Of a stretch of DNA of 64,000 bases, positions 32,954 to 43,844 are shown one piece after another. Made by a program: the position numbers and the translations under genes. Position 1 is the stretch's first letter, and every line of letters starts with the position of its first letter. Under the pieces are notes generated by a model, which saw only the letters and a program-made list of their open reading frames with translations, ran no database searches and had not been told where the DNA came from. The DNA is from Azolla caroliniana (Eukaryota > Polypodiophyta). The DNA is taken from positions 9,982,001 to 10,046,000 of the forward strand of contig JBHGNT010000010.1 in NCBI GenBank assembly GCA_043228905.1. Direction: 5' to 3'.

Positions 32954-33805
32954 CTATCATAAGCTAAGTTTCAAACACTTTTTGCCTCTATACACACCGC
33001 ATCACATGACCCAAAAATATTAAGTTGGGGGGATGTTAAGTGCATGCCCTACGTGTCATTGCTAATGAGGACCTGTAATTGAATATAAAGGTCAATTTTT
33101 TGCTTTTTTAGAGCTTCCTCTCAAACATAAGGATTTATGCAATAACTTTTCTCTCTCCCTCTTTCACTTTACTTGAGATTAGTGTTAACTGCATGTTTGA
33201 AGCCAAGCAAATCTTTTTGTATTTGTTTGGGGTGTTTGTTCATTAATTGAAGCATGATTAGCTTGTTAGTGTACATTCTTATATGTTATTAATTGCAAGT
33301 TAATACTTAAGGTCTAATTGAGGCATTAGCTAACTCTTGGTTAAGAAACCCATGCAGGAGAGGAAAAGGAAACATTTGTACAAATCATGGTATATGTGTG
33401 CTAGTAGCTCATGAGTGTGTGATGACCACTCACACTTATTTTGCCAACAAAAGGGTACATATAAAACAATCCATCCCTGTCATATGATTTTGGCAAGAGA
33501 GAGAAACTTTGACTGAAATGAATATGTGCATTGTGACGCACCTCGAGACGATATAATACACTATACAATATTGATTACATCATATAATTTTGTACACACA
33601 TAAATTTGATCACACCATATAATATAGATGACACATGCAAATGATTTACACTTGGAATTTCCCCTTTTGAGAATGTAGAGTGCATGTGGATGGTTTACAC
33701 TAGCTTGTTCTATTTGTCACATATGTATGTTCATACATAGTATTGTACTTACATGTAAATGTGTATTTAGTTGAGAAATTGTAGATATGTGTTTGTGTAA
33801 CACGA
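32954..33805. other. AT-rich spacer, possible LTR start
   Basis: No gene. 'aagttggggggatgttaagt' near 33,023 looks like a polypurine tract followed by a TGT LTR start, but no second LTR or body was found. Confidence 0.3.
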
Positions 33806-34565
33806 TGTCGTGTTGTTTCGCTTTCGCGTGGGAAATAAGACGGGACCGTGGGGGCCCTAAACCGAGGAGCAAGAGAAAGAAAGGGGAGAACGGGGGGGGG
33901 GGGGGGGGGGGGGAGCACGCAAGCGTAGGGCTGGTTAGGCCTGTCGCAACCAACAATGCTCACCGGCCGAATGAACCACCAACGCGTATACCGACTGAAC
34001 AAGGAGGACGCTCGTGGAAAGGAAAAGAAAAGGGAGACTCACAAGAACACAGATAGACGAGAACAGGAGATTCAATTACATAAATAGTAACGATTACAGT
34101 GTTTGCAAGATTACAGCCGGCTAGTCAACGACAAACACGACCCTGACAGTCGTTCACCCACACACCCACACAGTAGAGCCTTGGCGGAAGGCACACGACA
34201 TTCCTCGAAGCAGAGGCAACGAACACAGAATCCTGCAGAGAACAACGAAGGAGGAGAGAGCTTGGTTCCCAGTTCGACAACACCTCGACCTTGCCCAAAA
34301 ACGCGATACCCTGTTAGTCTTCTTCCCGTCCCTTTTATAGGTCGTTGGGGAGGGACCGTTACACCCCGGTCAAATCACTTTTATTCTCTGTCCCTTCGGA
34401 CAGAGATCCTTCGATTCACTAGCCTATTAATAATCTTCCTAGGATATTTTCATCAGCCTACCTATTCCTAATTACGTATCCTTTATCAATACTTGTGCCC
34501 GTGCGTAGGGCCGGTTCACGCGCCTTTTTCACCGATTCTGCCTAAGGCCGGTTTTCTTCACGACA
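33806..34565 (-). repeat. Gypsy-A 3' LTR
   Basis: 760 bp with ends TGTCGTG/CACGACA read on the + strand. On the minus strand it is preceded by a polypurine tract 'ggtttggtgggggtgga' (34566-34582) as in Gypsy-B. It contains a run of 22 G at 33892-33913. Confidence 0.8.
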
Positions 34566-34599
34566 TCCACCCCCACCAAACCGTGCATCCACCGGCATG

Positions 34600-36836
34600 C
34601 GCCAGAGAGGGACAAATGCTGGAGAAAACCGGCTCGCGTTTACCCGTCGCATTCCGAAACTTCATCCTCTCCGTGCCGGTTGTCATTGTTGCCCTCACTT
34701 CCCTGGTTCGGCTTGTCTTCATGCCGTTACTTAATGGCCTTGATCCTCTTCCCGGCAACCGGTACCGCTAACCACGCCCCGTTGAGCTCTGCTAGGTGGT
34801 AAGTATCGTTACCGTTTGCGCTTGTTACGGCGTAGGGCCTGAACCACCTCCTCGCAAACTTCCTCGTCGCCTTGTGTTGATTGTCGAGGCTGTTGTCGTA
34901 AACCAGCACCCAGTCGCCTTCCTCGATCTTCTTCGGCCGTAGCCAGTGTGTTCGATCGAACCGACCTTTGTTCCTTTCCCTCGCCGCATGTAGCTTAGCC
35001 TTTGCCCGCTCCACGTCCTCCGGTCTTCGCTCGAGCTATCGAATCTGCGCCGCCAGTAGATCTTCCTGGCTCATCTCGTCTCTCCAGTCCACCGCGGCCC
35101 ATGAGGAGATCGTCCGTTCAATTGACATGACCGGCTTCTGCCCGTGCATCAGCTTTGCCTGCATGAACCCAGTCACCGAATTATGCATAGTTTCGTCTGC
35201 CCATAACGCGTAAGGCAGAAGTCGCGGCCAGTTCCCAACTTGCCCCCCGCATGCCCGCACCAACGCTTTTACGATCAACTCGTGCCCGCACTCCACCTTC
35301 CCATTAGCCTCTCGGTTGTACGCCGTAGTGAGGGAGAGCTTAACCCCTAGACATCCAAACAACTCTTCTGCTTCCTACGCATCCAGCTCTCCTCGGTCAG
35401 CCACAATCTTCCCTACACACCCATACCGGCATACCACCTCTTCCATCAAGAACCGACACACAACTGCAGTCGTCTTGTTCAGGAATGCACGACCCTCCAC
35501 GTGATACATCAAGTCCTCTCGCGCAAGCACCAGGTACCGCATCTGCCCTACCTCCATCGGCATCGTCACTAAGTCCACCATCCACTTGAAATGGACGGTC
35601 GACGGGTAGGTCGGGTGCAACTCGTCTTGATGTCTGATCGCGGAGTGCATTTGGCAGCTCTCGCATGTTGTTACGAATTGGTGCATGTCCTGGTACAGCC
35701 CCGACCACCAATACTTCTCCTTTAGCTTTTCGAATGTGGCCCATGTCCCGCGGTGCCCGACCCAAGGACTCTCGTGATACGCTGACAGCAACGCCTCTTG
35801 CTCTTCCTTCCTTGCCACTACCTAGAGCGGAATGCTGCCTCTCTTTTTCGGGAGCTTCCATATGTCCCCTTCCCGTAGGAAGAACCAGTACGCCTTCTTC
35901 TGCATCCGGCTAGCCTCTTCCCTTGTCCATGCCACGTCCGGCGCCATTGTTTTCAGGAACCTGCCGATCTGGAGCCACTCCCTGTCGTACTCCCCCTCGT
36001 TGAACTCGTTAAGTGCCGGAGTGCTCCCCACCCTTGTCGTCACGTACGCCGACTCGAAGAAGTCTACGCCGACTTCTACGTCCTTAGAAACCATGTTGTC
36101 CTCATCGTCGAACCGTGCTCTAGAAAGCATGTCAGCCATGGCGTTGTCTTTACCGGCGATATGGCGTATCTCCGGGTTCAGAGACTTAATGTACGTGATC
36201 CACCTGAGCATTGCCAGGTCTGGCGTCGTGCATCCGGAAACCATACCAAGGATCGGTAGGCAGTCCGTCTCAATTATCACCTCTGTCCCGATCAGGTAGT
36301 CTCTGTCGGCCTTGACTACCGAGACGATACCCCAAAGTTCGCATTTAACTTGGGCCTATCCTCGTTGTCGCTCACGCAACACCTTCGATCCGAACCGGAT
36401 GGGGAACCTCGTGCCAGTTTTGTCCTCCTGGTTGACCACCCATCCTATCCCGGCCGGGCTCGTGTCTACTATAACGTAAATCGGGACGTCCTTGCCGTAA
36501 ACCGCTTTCCGGAGCGCCGGTGCCACGGTTAGTGCCCCCTTTAGTCCACGAACCGACTCTGCATGCTCCTTGCCCCACTCGAATTTGCGCCCCTTCCTTA
36601 GCAACCCGTAGAGCGGCTTTGCGACGTGCGCGTAATGCGGAATCCAGATATGGTAGAACGCGCATGCACCCAAGAACCTCCACACCTCCGTAACCAACTT
36701 GCATTCTTCCTTCATTACGGAGATGGCCTCTATCTTCGCGGGAGACGGTTTCCGGCCGTAACGCCCGCACAAGTGTCCAACCACTAGGATCTCCAGCAGC
36801 CCGAAAGCTGACTTCTCTCCAGAGAAGGTAAGCCGT
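34600..36836 (-). pseudogene. Gypsy-A pol: RT thumb, RNase H, integrase
   Basis: From high to low coordinate: RT connection 'VGHLCGRYGRKPSPAKI' and 'FLGACAFYHIWIPHYAHVAK'; RNase H 'IIETDCLPILGMVSGC' and 'IRHIAGKDNAMADMLSRA'; integrase zinc finger 'HESPWVGHRGTWATF' with 'CESCQMHS'; core 'VDLVTMP', 'IVADRGELDA' and 'YNREANGKVECGHELI'; and C-terminal 'RFDRTHWLRPKKIEEGDWVL'. Several stops and frameshifts (for example near 35,370, 35,820 and 35,035) make it inactive. Confidence 0.85.
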
Positions 36837-37039
36837 TGTCGTGAAAATCCGTCCTTATGTGCGGATCGCGAGGCGGAACCGCCGGGGTTCTGGAGTAGAA
36901 GGATTTAGTGCAACACGTACAACACAAGCAAAATTCACATATAAGACGAGTATAAGAAAATAAATTCTTTTATATTTCAAGAATCTTGTTACAACGGGTT
37001 GGAGATGAAAATGAGAGATAAATTTTTTTAAAGAAAGGA

Positions 37040-37390
37040 GCCAACAACCATGTAAGGAGTGGTCCGATATGAATAAGAGAGATTATTCTTGAAAGGAAGG
37101 AGCCAACAACCATGTAAGGAGTGGTCCGATATGAATAAGAGAGATTATTCTTGAAAGGAAGGAGCCAACAACCATGTAAGGAGTGGTCCGATATGAATAA
37201 GAGAGATTATTCTTGAAAGGAAGGAGCCAACAACCATGTAAGGAGTGGTCCGATATGAATAAGAGAGATTATTCTTGAAAGGAAGGAGCCAACAACCATG
37301 TAAGGAGTGGTCCGATATGAATAAGAGAGATTATTCTTGAAAGGAAGGAGCCAACAACCATGTAAGGAGTGGTCCGATATCAATATGATA
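37040..37390. repeat. 62-bp tandem array in Gypsy-B 3' LTR
   Basis: Six copies of a 60-62 bp unit carrying 'ccaacaaccatgtaaggagtgg' pieces and 'gagattattcttgaaaggaa', nearly identical to each other. The same array, also six units, is in the other LTR (49,690-50,045). Confidence 0.95.
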
Positions 37391-37852
37391 GAGATTTCTT
37401 CCCCATGGACTGGGAGAGAGAAGAAGAAGGTAAAAAAAAAAGTAGAGGCTAAAAAATGGAACATATATTCAACTCTTTGTTGATCCTCCTCCCCCAATGT
37501 TACTTTGCATGTCCACTTTTAGTTGCATGGCCTCTATTTTTAGTTGCATGCCTTTTACTTTTAGTTGCATGGCCTTGGCTTTTAGTTGCATGTGACCGTC
37601 CGTATAATTTGGCCAAATGACCCAATCATCCGTAAAGTTTAGCCCGTGTGCAATCCGTACGTGCGTCGCAACCAAACTGTAGACGTGTTCGTGCGCAAAA
37701 GTCCCGATCGCGCAATGTACGCATTGACCGCACCGTGTACGCATTCGGGCGCTCGTCCGCACACACGCATCCGTCTGAAACATCCATGCGGCCGTGCACG
37801 CATCTGCGCGCAAAAGTCTCGACTGCGCCGCAGTGTACGCATCCACACATGC

Positions 37853-38489
37853 TGTTGGGATTACGGTCCCTCCAGATGGGATGGTCGGATGTCCGGGAAT
37901 CGGGAATGAAGACCCGAATGAGGAGTACCCGGTATCGGAGCCGGATGATGAAGACCCGGTTCCGGAGCCGGATGATGAAGACCCGGTTCCGGATCCGGAT
38001 GATGAAGACCCGGTTCCGGATCCGGATGACGAATGTACCCGGAGAGAGATCCGGATGCGGGGACATATTTGTGAATATGTTTGCCAAGGGCCCTTGAGGC
38101 TATATTTGTAAATAGCCCGAAAGTCATATGTGTATAAATATGACTTAGGGCAAACAGTTTTGAGTTGTTACTCATTTTTCTGTTTTCCACTTAGAGAGAG
38201 TGAGAGAGAGAGAGAGAAAGGAAGAGGTCGACGCCTCTGTGTAATACCGCCGCCGGTGGCGAGGACAGCGAGCTCAAGGTCGTCGCCTTGCAACTCGTCA
38301 TTGTACATTCCCTGCGTATAGTGATAGTTGGAGTCTTGGACTCCCGTGGTTTTTTCCCGTCTAGGGTTTTCCACGCTAAACCCTGTGCATTCGAGTCTCT
38401 CTCTGTGTTTTCGATTTTCTGCTGCATTGATTCGTGTTTCCTCGGTTGTGGTCGAGAGGTGAAGGTTTTGAAAGCGTCAATTCCTAACA
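37853..38489 (+). repeat. Copia-2 5' LTR with CCGGATGATGAAGACC array
   Basis: Starts TGTTGGGATTACGG and ends TCCTAACA. Between about 37,915 and 38,040 lies a tandem array of about 27 bp units ('ccggatgatgaagacccgg'). A likely TATA box 'tataaata' is at 38133-38140, followed by (GA)n near 38,200. Confidence 0.93.
38133..38140 (+). promoter_or_regulatory. Copia-2 LTR TATA box
   Basis: 'tataaata' lies downstream of the tandem array, in the position expected of the U3/R promoter. The identical motif occurs in the 3' LTR near 42,941. Confidence 0.55.
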
Positions 38490-38492
38490 ATC

Positions 38493-38504
38493 TGGTATCA
38501 GAGC
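38493..38504 (+). other. Copia-2 primer-binding site
   Basis: 'tggtatcagagc' three bases after the 5' LTR; Met-tRNA type. Confidence 0.92.
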
Positions 38505-38511
38505 GACTGCA

Positions 38512-41500
38512 GTGCAGAAAATGGAAGGCGGCAGCAGCGGGCAGCCGGGGATGATAGTGCTGAATGCGCAGAACTACGCCGACTGGAAGATAAAGATGGA
38601 GGATCTGCTCATTGTTCGGGACCTGTATGAACCGATCGACAGGTCGGAAATACCCAAGGGGGTACTTGAGATGGAATGGAGGCTTCTGAACCGGAAAGCC
38701 GTCGCAACCATTCGGCAATACGTCGACGTGAGCGTTCTACAACATGTGGCGAACGACACCAATGCATATGAGATGTGGCAGAAGCTGTCGGGCCTCTACG
38801 AGAGGAAGAATGCGTTGAACCGGACCTCCCTGATGAGGAAGATAGTGAACCTCAAGTATCGGGACGGCGAGAGTATGGTGGAACACGTAAGCACGTTCAT
38901 GGGATTCGTGAACCAGCTTGCGGCGATCAAGTTCCCGTTGGAGGACGCAATGCAAGCCATCATCCTGATGTGTACATTGCCGGCAAGCTGGGAGAACTTG
39001 GTGGTGACTCTCAGCACCTCATGCACCGAAGATAACTTGTCCCTACAAACGGTAAAGACAAGCATTTTGAACGAAGAAGCGCGTCGGAGAGATAAAGAAC
39101 CGGCCTCCGATCCGAAGATGCTGCTTACCGAATCGGATCGAGGAAGACAACGGAACCGGAGTCCGCAAAGACGGGAGAAGTCGGGGACCCGGTCGCAGTC
39201 AAGAGGAAGGCCCACATGCTTCCACTGTGGGAAGCCGAGGCACTTCCGAAAGAATTGTCGGCATTACCGAAAAGACAACGGAGCCGACGACACCGATTCG
39301 AAGAAGTCTTCGAAACGGAACGGTGCTTACCGGGGAGCCACGGACCGGAATGGTTCGGATCGGCGAGAGCAGGACCGGAAAGGAACGACGGCACTCGCGG
39401 CAAGTGAAGAGGAGATCATGCTCATCACCGAAGAAGGTGAACTAAACATTGCCGGCGATGAGACTACCTGGGTGGTTGATTCCGGAGCGTCGTTCCACCT
39501 GACCCCGGAAAGAAGATACTTCTCATCCTACACAGCCGGTGAGCATGGCTGTGTTCGGATGGGAAATGAAGGTACGTGCCGGATTGCCGGCATAGGAGAC
39601 GTGTGGTTGACAACCTCGACCGGATGCAAAATGTTGCTGAAGGATGTCCGACACGTTCCGGAGGTTCGATTGAACCTGATTTCGGCCGGGAGGCTAGACG
39701 ATGAAGGCTACACAGGTAGCATCCGGAACGGCGTAATGAAGTTCAGCAAGGGGAGCCTAATAGTGGCTCGGGCCCGGAAAGTCAACACACTGTACCTTAT
39801 GAATGCCTGGTTGTATCCGGAGGAGTTGAACGTGGCAGCCGACACTGCCGGTGAGCTGTGGCACAAGAGACTGTGCCACATGAGTGAGAAGGGGATGAAG
39901 AGGCTTGCAGAAGACAACCTTATTCCAGTGAAGCATGTGCACCTGGAGAAGTGCACCGATTGCCTGGCCGGTAAGCAGAACCGAACCTCCTTCCACTCAA
40001 GGCCACCGACGAGACGTAGCGCACCATTGGAGTTGGTGCACACTGACGTGTGTCAAGTAGAAACGAAGTCACATGGCGGAGCCCAGTACTTCGTGACATT
40101 CATTGATGACCACAGCCGGAAGCTGTGGATGGCACCGTTGAAGACAAAGGACCAAGTGTTGTGCGTCTTCAAAGAACTCCACGCGAGAGTGGAAAGGGAA
40201 TCCGGCAAGAAGCTGAAAGCGATACGAGCGGATAACGGAGGGGAATACCGGGGGCAGTTCGAGGAGTATTGTCGCTCGAAGGGAATCCGGCTCGAGTTTA
40301 CTGTGCCGAAGACGCCGAATCTGAACGGGCTGGCCGAGAGGATGAACCGGACCATAATGGAGAGGGTCCGGAGTATGCTGGCGCATGCGAAATTACCCAA
40401 GGGGTTTTGGGCTGAGGCAATGTCGACGGCGACATACGTGATAAACAGATCACCCTCAGTACCTTTGGACGGAGACACGCCGCAGAGAGTGTGGACCGGT
40501 AGGGAAGCATCCTACCGGCATCTGAAGGTGTTCGGGTGTCTCGTATATGTGCATGTGGCAAAGGACCGGAGAGGAAAGCTAGATCCAAAGACCCGGCCAT
40601 GCATATTCCTCGGTTACGGCGATGACGAGTTCGGCTACCGTGTATGGGACCCGGTCGACAAAAAGATATTCCGGAGTCGTGATATCATCTTCATGGAGGA
40701 CAAGACACTCGCCGACTGGGAGTCGGAGAAGAAGATGAAGAGCTCCAAGTCGACTAGTGAGGATCAACTCTACGAGGAGCAGTCCCGACCGGCAAGGGAC
40801 CGGTTAGCACTCGAGGATCCGGCCGAAGACGGTGAAGAAACAGAACCGGCCGAGGAAGATGAAACTGATACCGGAACCGGCCCCGATCCCGAAATGGATT
40901 CGGATGAAGAGGAAACGGAGGAGCCGGTTACCGAAGCTCCGGAATGGAGATATCCTCTAAGAGAGAGAAGGGCCCCCCGGAGATTTCCGGAACCAGAGCA
41001 CGTGCTACTAACCGACGAAGGGGAGCCGGAGAGTTTTGAAGAAGCAAAGCTTGACACCCATAGCCGCAGGTGGTTAAGTGCCATGCAGGAGGAGATGGAT
41101 TCCCTGCATGAGAACCACACATATGAACTTGTGGAGTTGCCGAAAGGAAAGCGGGCACTTCGAAACAAGTGGGTGTTCAAGCTGAAACCGGGAGATGCCG
41201 GAAACCCCCCGAGATACAAAGCCAGGATCGTGGTGAAGGGGTTTCAGCAGAAGAAGGGCGTCGATTTCGACGAGATATTTGCCCCGATAGTGAAGATGAC
41301 CTCCATCCGGACGGTGCTGAGCATAGCGGCAAGCATGGACCTCGAGGTAGAACAGATGGACGTGAAGACGACATTCCTTCATGGTGACCTCGAAGAAGAG
41401 ATCTACATGCAGCAACCGGAAGGATTCGAGAAGAAAGGGAAGGAGCACCTGGTATGCCGGTTGAAGAAGAGCCTTTACGGACTGAAGCAGGCTCCCCGGC

Positions 41501-42594
41501 AATGGTACCAGAAGTTCGACTCTTTCATGACCGACGAAGGGTACCACAAAACGCAGTCCGATCACTGCGTGTTTGTGAAGAAGTTCGAAGGAGGAGACTT
41601 TCTAATACTCCTCCTGTACGTGGACGACATGTTGATCGTCGGACGGGACCAGGTCAAGATACGGATGCTGAAGAAAGCGCTTCACCGAACCTTCTCAATG
41701 AAGGACCTGGGTCCGGCGAGGCAAATACTAGGGATGCACATCATCCGGGACCGGAAGAAGAAGCAGTTGTGGCTGTCACAGGAGAAGTACGTGACAAAGG
41801 TGCTTCACCGTTTCAACATGTCGGAAGCAAGACCGGTCGGGTCAACCCTCCCGGCAAACTGCAAGTTGTCCAGCAAGCAAAGCCCCAAGACAAAGGCTGA
41901 GAAGGAGGACATGATGAAAGTACCATATGCCTCTGCCGTCGGAAGCTTGATGTACGCAATGGTGTGTACAAGACCGGACATAGGATATGCAGTCGGAGTG
42001 GTGAGCCGGTACATGAGCAATCCCGGCAAAGAGCACTGGAACGCGGCCAAGTGGATACTCCGATACCTGAAGGGCACGGCAAACGTGTGCCTCCGATTCG
42101 GCTCCAGTAAGCCCGAACTCGACGGCTTTACCGATTCGGATATGTCGGCTGATGCAGATACCAGCCGGTCCACATCAGGGTATGTGATGACGTATGCAGG
42201 GGGAGTTGTTTCGTGGCAGTCGAGGCTGCAGAAGACGGTTGCGTTGTCAACCACGGAGGCGGAGTACATGGCGGTTGTTGAAGCCAGCAAGGAAATAATA
42301 TGGATGAAGGACTTCATTAGAGAGCTCGGTATCCGGCAGGAGGAGTACCAACTCTACTGCGACAGTCAGAGTGCCATCCACCTTGCGAAGAACGCGGCCT
42401 ATCACTCCCGGACGAAGCACATCCAGCGAAGATATCACTGGATCCGGGAAAGGATAGAAGACCAGGAGTTCGTGCTGACGAAGATCCACACGGACGAGAA
42501 CGGGTCAGATATGCTGACCAAAGTGCTCACACCCGACAAGCTGGAAGCGTGCCGGAAGAGGGTCGAACTGGAAAGACATCCCATGCCGAAGTGA
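38512..42594 (+). CDS. Copia-2 gag-pol polyprotein (1,360 aa)
   Basis: One open frame containing every Copia domain in order. Gag begins near residue 14 ('[19 protein letters not shown]'); zinc knuckle 'CFHCGKPRHFRKNC' near 235; protease 'WVVDSGASFH' near 320; integrase H-C finger 'HKRLCHM' with 'CTDCLAGKQ' near 450-485; catalytic Asp in 'HTDVCQ' near 509, Asp in '[10 protein letters not shown]' near 570, Glu in 'NGLAERMNR' near 605. RT '[12 protein letters not shown]' near 950 and '[11 protein letters not shown]' near 1035; RNase H 'STTEAEYMAV' near 1246 and '[11 protein letters not shown]'. It ends with TGA and is followed by the purine tract. The ATG at 38521 is equally possible. All catalytic residues are present. 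Confidence 0.95.
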   Translation: MQKMEGGSSGQPGMIVLNAQNYADWKIKMEDLLIVRDLYEPIDRSEIPKGVLEMEWRLLNRKAVATIRQYVDVSVLQHVANDTNAYEMWQKLSGLYERKNALNRTSLMRKIVNLKYRDGESMVEHVSTFMGFVNQLAAIKFPLEDAMQAIILMCTLPASWENLVVTLSTSCTEDNLSLQTVKTSILNEEARRRDKEPASDPKMLLTESDRGRQRNRSPQRREKSGTRSQSRGRPTCFHCGKPRHFRKNCRHYRKDNGADDTDSKKSSKRNGAYRGATDRNGSDRREQDRKGTTALAASEEEIMLITEEGELNIAGDETTWVVDSGASFHLTPERRYFSSYTAGEHGCVRMGNEGTCRIAGIGDVWLTTSTGCKMLLKDVRHVPEVRLNLISAGRLDDEGYTGSIRNGVMKFSKGSLIVARARKVNTLYLMNAWLYPEELNVAADTAGELWHKRLCHMSEKGMKRLAEDNLIPVKHVHLEKCTDCLAGKQNRTSFHSRPPTRRSAPLELVHTDVCQVETKSHGGAQYFVTFIDDHSRKLWMAPLKTKDQVLCVFKELHARVERESGKKLKAIRADNGGEYRGQFEEYCRSKGIRLEFTVPKTPNLNGLAERMNRTIMERVRSMLAHAKLPKGFWAEAMSTATYVINRSPSVPLDGDTPQRVWTGREASYRHLKVFGCLVYVHVAKDRRGKLDPKTRPCIFLGYGDDEFGYRVWDPVDKKIFRSRDIIFMEDKTLADWESEKKMKSSKSTSEDQLYEEQSRPARDRLALEDPAEDGEETEPAEEDETDTGTGPDPEMDSDEEETEEPVTEAPEWRYPLRERRAPRRFPEPEHVLLTDEGEPESFEEAKLDTHSRRWLSAMQEEMDSLHENHTYELVELPKGKRALRNKWVFKLKPGDAGNPPRYKARIVVKGFQQKKGVDFDEIFAPIVKMTSIRTVLSIAASMDLEVEQMDVKTTFLHGDLEEEIYMQQPEGFEKKGKEHLVCRLKKSLYGLKQAPRQWYQKFDSFMTDEGYHKTQSDHCVFVKKFEGGDFLILLLYVDDMLIVGRDQVKIRMLKKALHRTFSMKDLGPARQILGMHIIRDRKKKQLWLSQEKYVTKVLHRFNMSEARPVGSTLPANCKLSSKQSPKTKAEKEDMMKVPYASAVGSLMYAMVCTRPDIGYAVGVVSRYMSNPGKEHWNAAKWILRYLKGTANVCLRFGSSKPELDGFTDSDMSADADTSRSTSGYVMTYAGGVVSWQSRLQKTVALSTTEAEYMAVVEASKEIIWMKDFIRELGIRQEEYQLYCDSQSAIHLAKNAAYHSRTKHIQRRYHWIRERIEDQEFVLTKIHTDENGSDMLTKVLTPDKLEACRKRVELERHPMPK

Positions 42595-42604
42595 AGGGGG
42601 AGTT
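42594..42604 (+). other. Copia-2 polypurine tract
   Basis: 'aagggggagtt' starts at the last base of the stop codon and abuts the 3' LTR; primes plus-strand synthesis in LTR elements. Confidence 0.85.
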
Positions 42605-43297
42605 TGTTGGGATTACGGTCCCTCCGGATGGGATGGTCGGATGTCCGGGAATCGGGAATGAAGACCCGAATGAGGAGTACCCGGTATCGGAGCCAGATGA
42701 TGATGACCCGATTCCGGAGCCGGATGATGAAGACCCGGTTCCGGATCCGGATGATGAAGACCCGGTTCCGGATCCGGATGATGAAGTCCCCGGCTACGGA
42801 GCCGGATGATGAAGACCTCGGCTACGGAGCCGGATGACGAATGTACCCGGAGAGAGATCCGGATGCGGGGACATATTTGTGAATATGTTTGCCAAGGGCC
42901 CTTGAGGCTATATTTGTAAATAGCCCGAAAGTCATATGTGTATAAATATGACTTAGGGCAAACAGTTTTGAGTTGTTACTCATTTTTCTGTTTTCCACTT
43001 AGAGAGAGTGAGAGAGAGAGAGAGAAAGGAAGAGGTCGACGCCTCTGTGTAATACCGCCGCCTGTGGTGAGGACAGCGAGCTCAAGGTCGTCGCCTTGCA
43101 ACTCGCCATTGTACATTCCCTGCGTATAGTGATAGTTGGAGTCTTGGACTCCCGTGGTTTTTTCCCGTCTAGGGTTTTCCACGCTAAACCCTTTGCATTC
43201 GAGTCTGTCTCTGTGTTTTCGATTTTCTGCTGCATTGATTCGTGTTTCCTCGGTTGTGGTCGAGAGGTGAAGGTTTTGAAAGCGTCAATTCCTAACA
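42605..43297 (+). repeat. Copia-2 3' LTR, with two extra array units
   Basis: Same ends as the 5' LTR but 56 bp longer, because the CCGGATGATGAAGACC array has two additional units with a variant spacer ('cggctacggagccgg'). Other differences are scattered substitutions. Confidence 0.93.
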
Positions 43298-43844
43298 CAT
43301 GCGTGCGTCCCGACCGCGTCGTGTACGCATCCGCGCACTCGTCCATACACACGCATACGCCCGAAACATCCACGCGGTTGTGCACGCGTACGCCCGAAAC
43401 TTGCACACGTGTGTACATCCGAAAATGTCGACGCGCGCATACGTCCAAAAACATCCATGCAGCCGTGCACACATGTGTACACCCGAAGTGTTAACACAAC
43501 CACGCATACGCACGTACGCCCAAAGCGAGCACACCACACAAAGTAGCCCAAGTCACCTTGAACATTCTATGCTCCACACATTGATAAAATGAATATGTTT
43601 TGGTTTCCCTTATATATCTTGGGTTCCAATGTTGTCCTATCTATGTGGGATATCTCATAGTTTTGTCTTTTCTTTCTTCTTCTTGAAACTTTACACTCAC
43701 ATAATTTGATACTTGTTTATCAGTTTCATGCGTAGTAAAATATGCTATGAAGCTCTTGAAGACATCTATCTATATGAATACATTAAGCTAATCTTAAATA
43801 ATTGTTTACTAGTTTTCATATCGTGTGTGAAAAACCACATGACA

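Larger units (their letters stand above)
33806..36836 (-). mobile_element. Gypsy-A, 3' half (RT end, RNase H, integrase, 3' LTR)
   Basis: Left half of a Ty3/Gypsy element on the minus strand, interrupted at 36836 by Gypsy-B. The other half continues at 50932. The two broken ends join within one RT motif: the right half ends 'KLEDAR' and the left half resumes 'LTFSGEKSAFG', as in the uninterrupted RT of Gypsy-B. The codons are GC-rich compared with Gypsy-B. Confidence 0.88.
37853..43297 (+). mobile_element. Copia-2: complete, potentially active Copia element
   Basis: A 5,445-bp element with two LTRs (637 and 693 bp), primer site, one uninterrupted gag-pol frame and polypurine tract. It is flanked by the perfect 5-bp duplication 'catgc' (37848-37852 and 43298-43302). 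The corresponding position of the other Gypsy-B LTR ('catccatgcatgcgcacg' near 50,380) is an empty site. LTRs differ by roughly ten substitutions plus a tandem-array length change, so it is young but not brand new. Confidence 0.95.
36837..43844 (-). repeat. Gypsy-B 3' LTR, interrupted by Copia-2
   Basis: Segments 36837-37852 and 43303-43844, about 1,558 bp combined. It matches the 5' LTR at 49467 throughout, with a few percent substitutions, a 27-29 bp deletion near 36,945, and length changes in the CG-rich part. A polypurine tract lies just right of 43844 ('ttcacccccaccaaacc' on +). Confidence 0.9.

Noticed and set aside
37040-37390. CRISPR-like array of regular repeats
   Set aside because: Units are contiguous without unique spacers, lie inside an LTR, and are duplicated in the partner LTR; the genome is eukaryotic.
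38191-42489. Long antisense or shifted open frames within Copia-2 (for example 38191-38718 and 41074-41565 on -)
   Set aside because: They are shadows of the GC-rich 1,360-codon sense frame; none has a recognisable domain.
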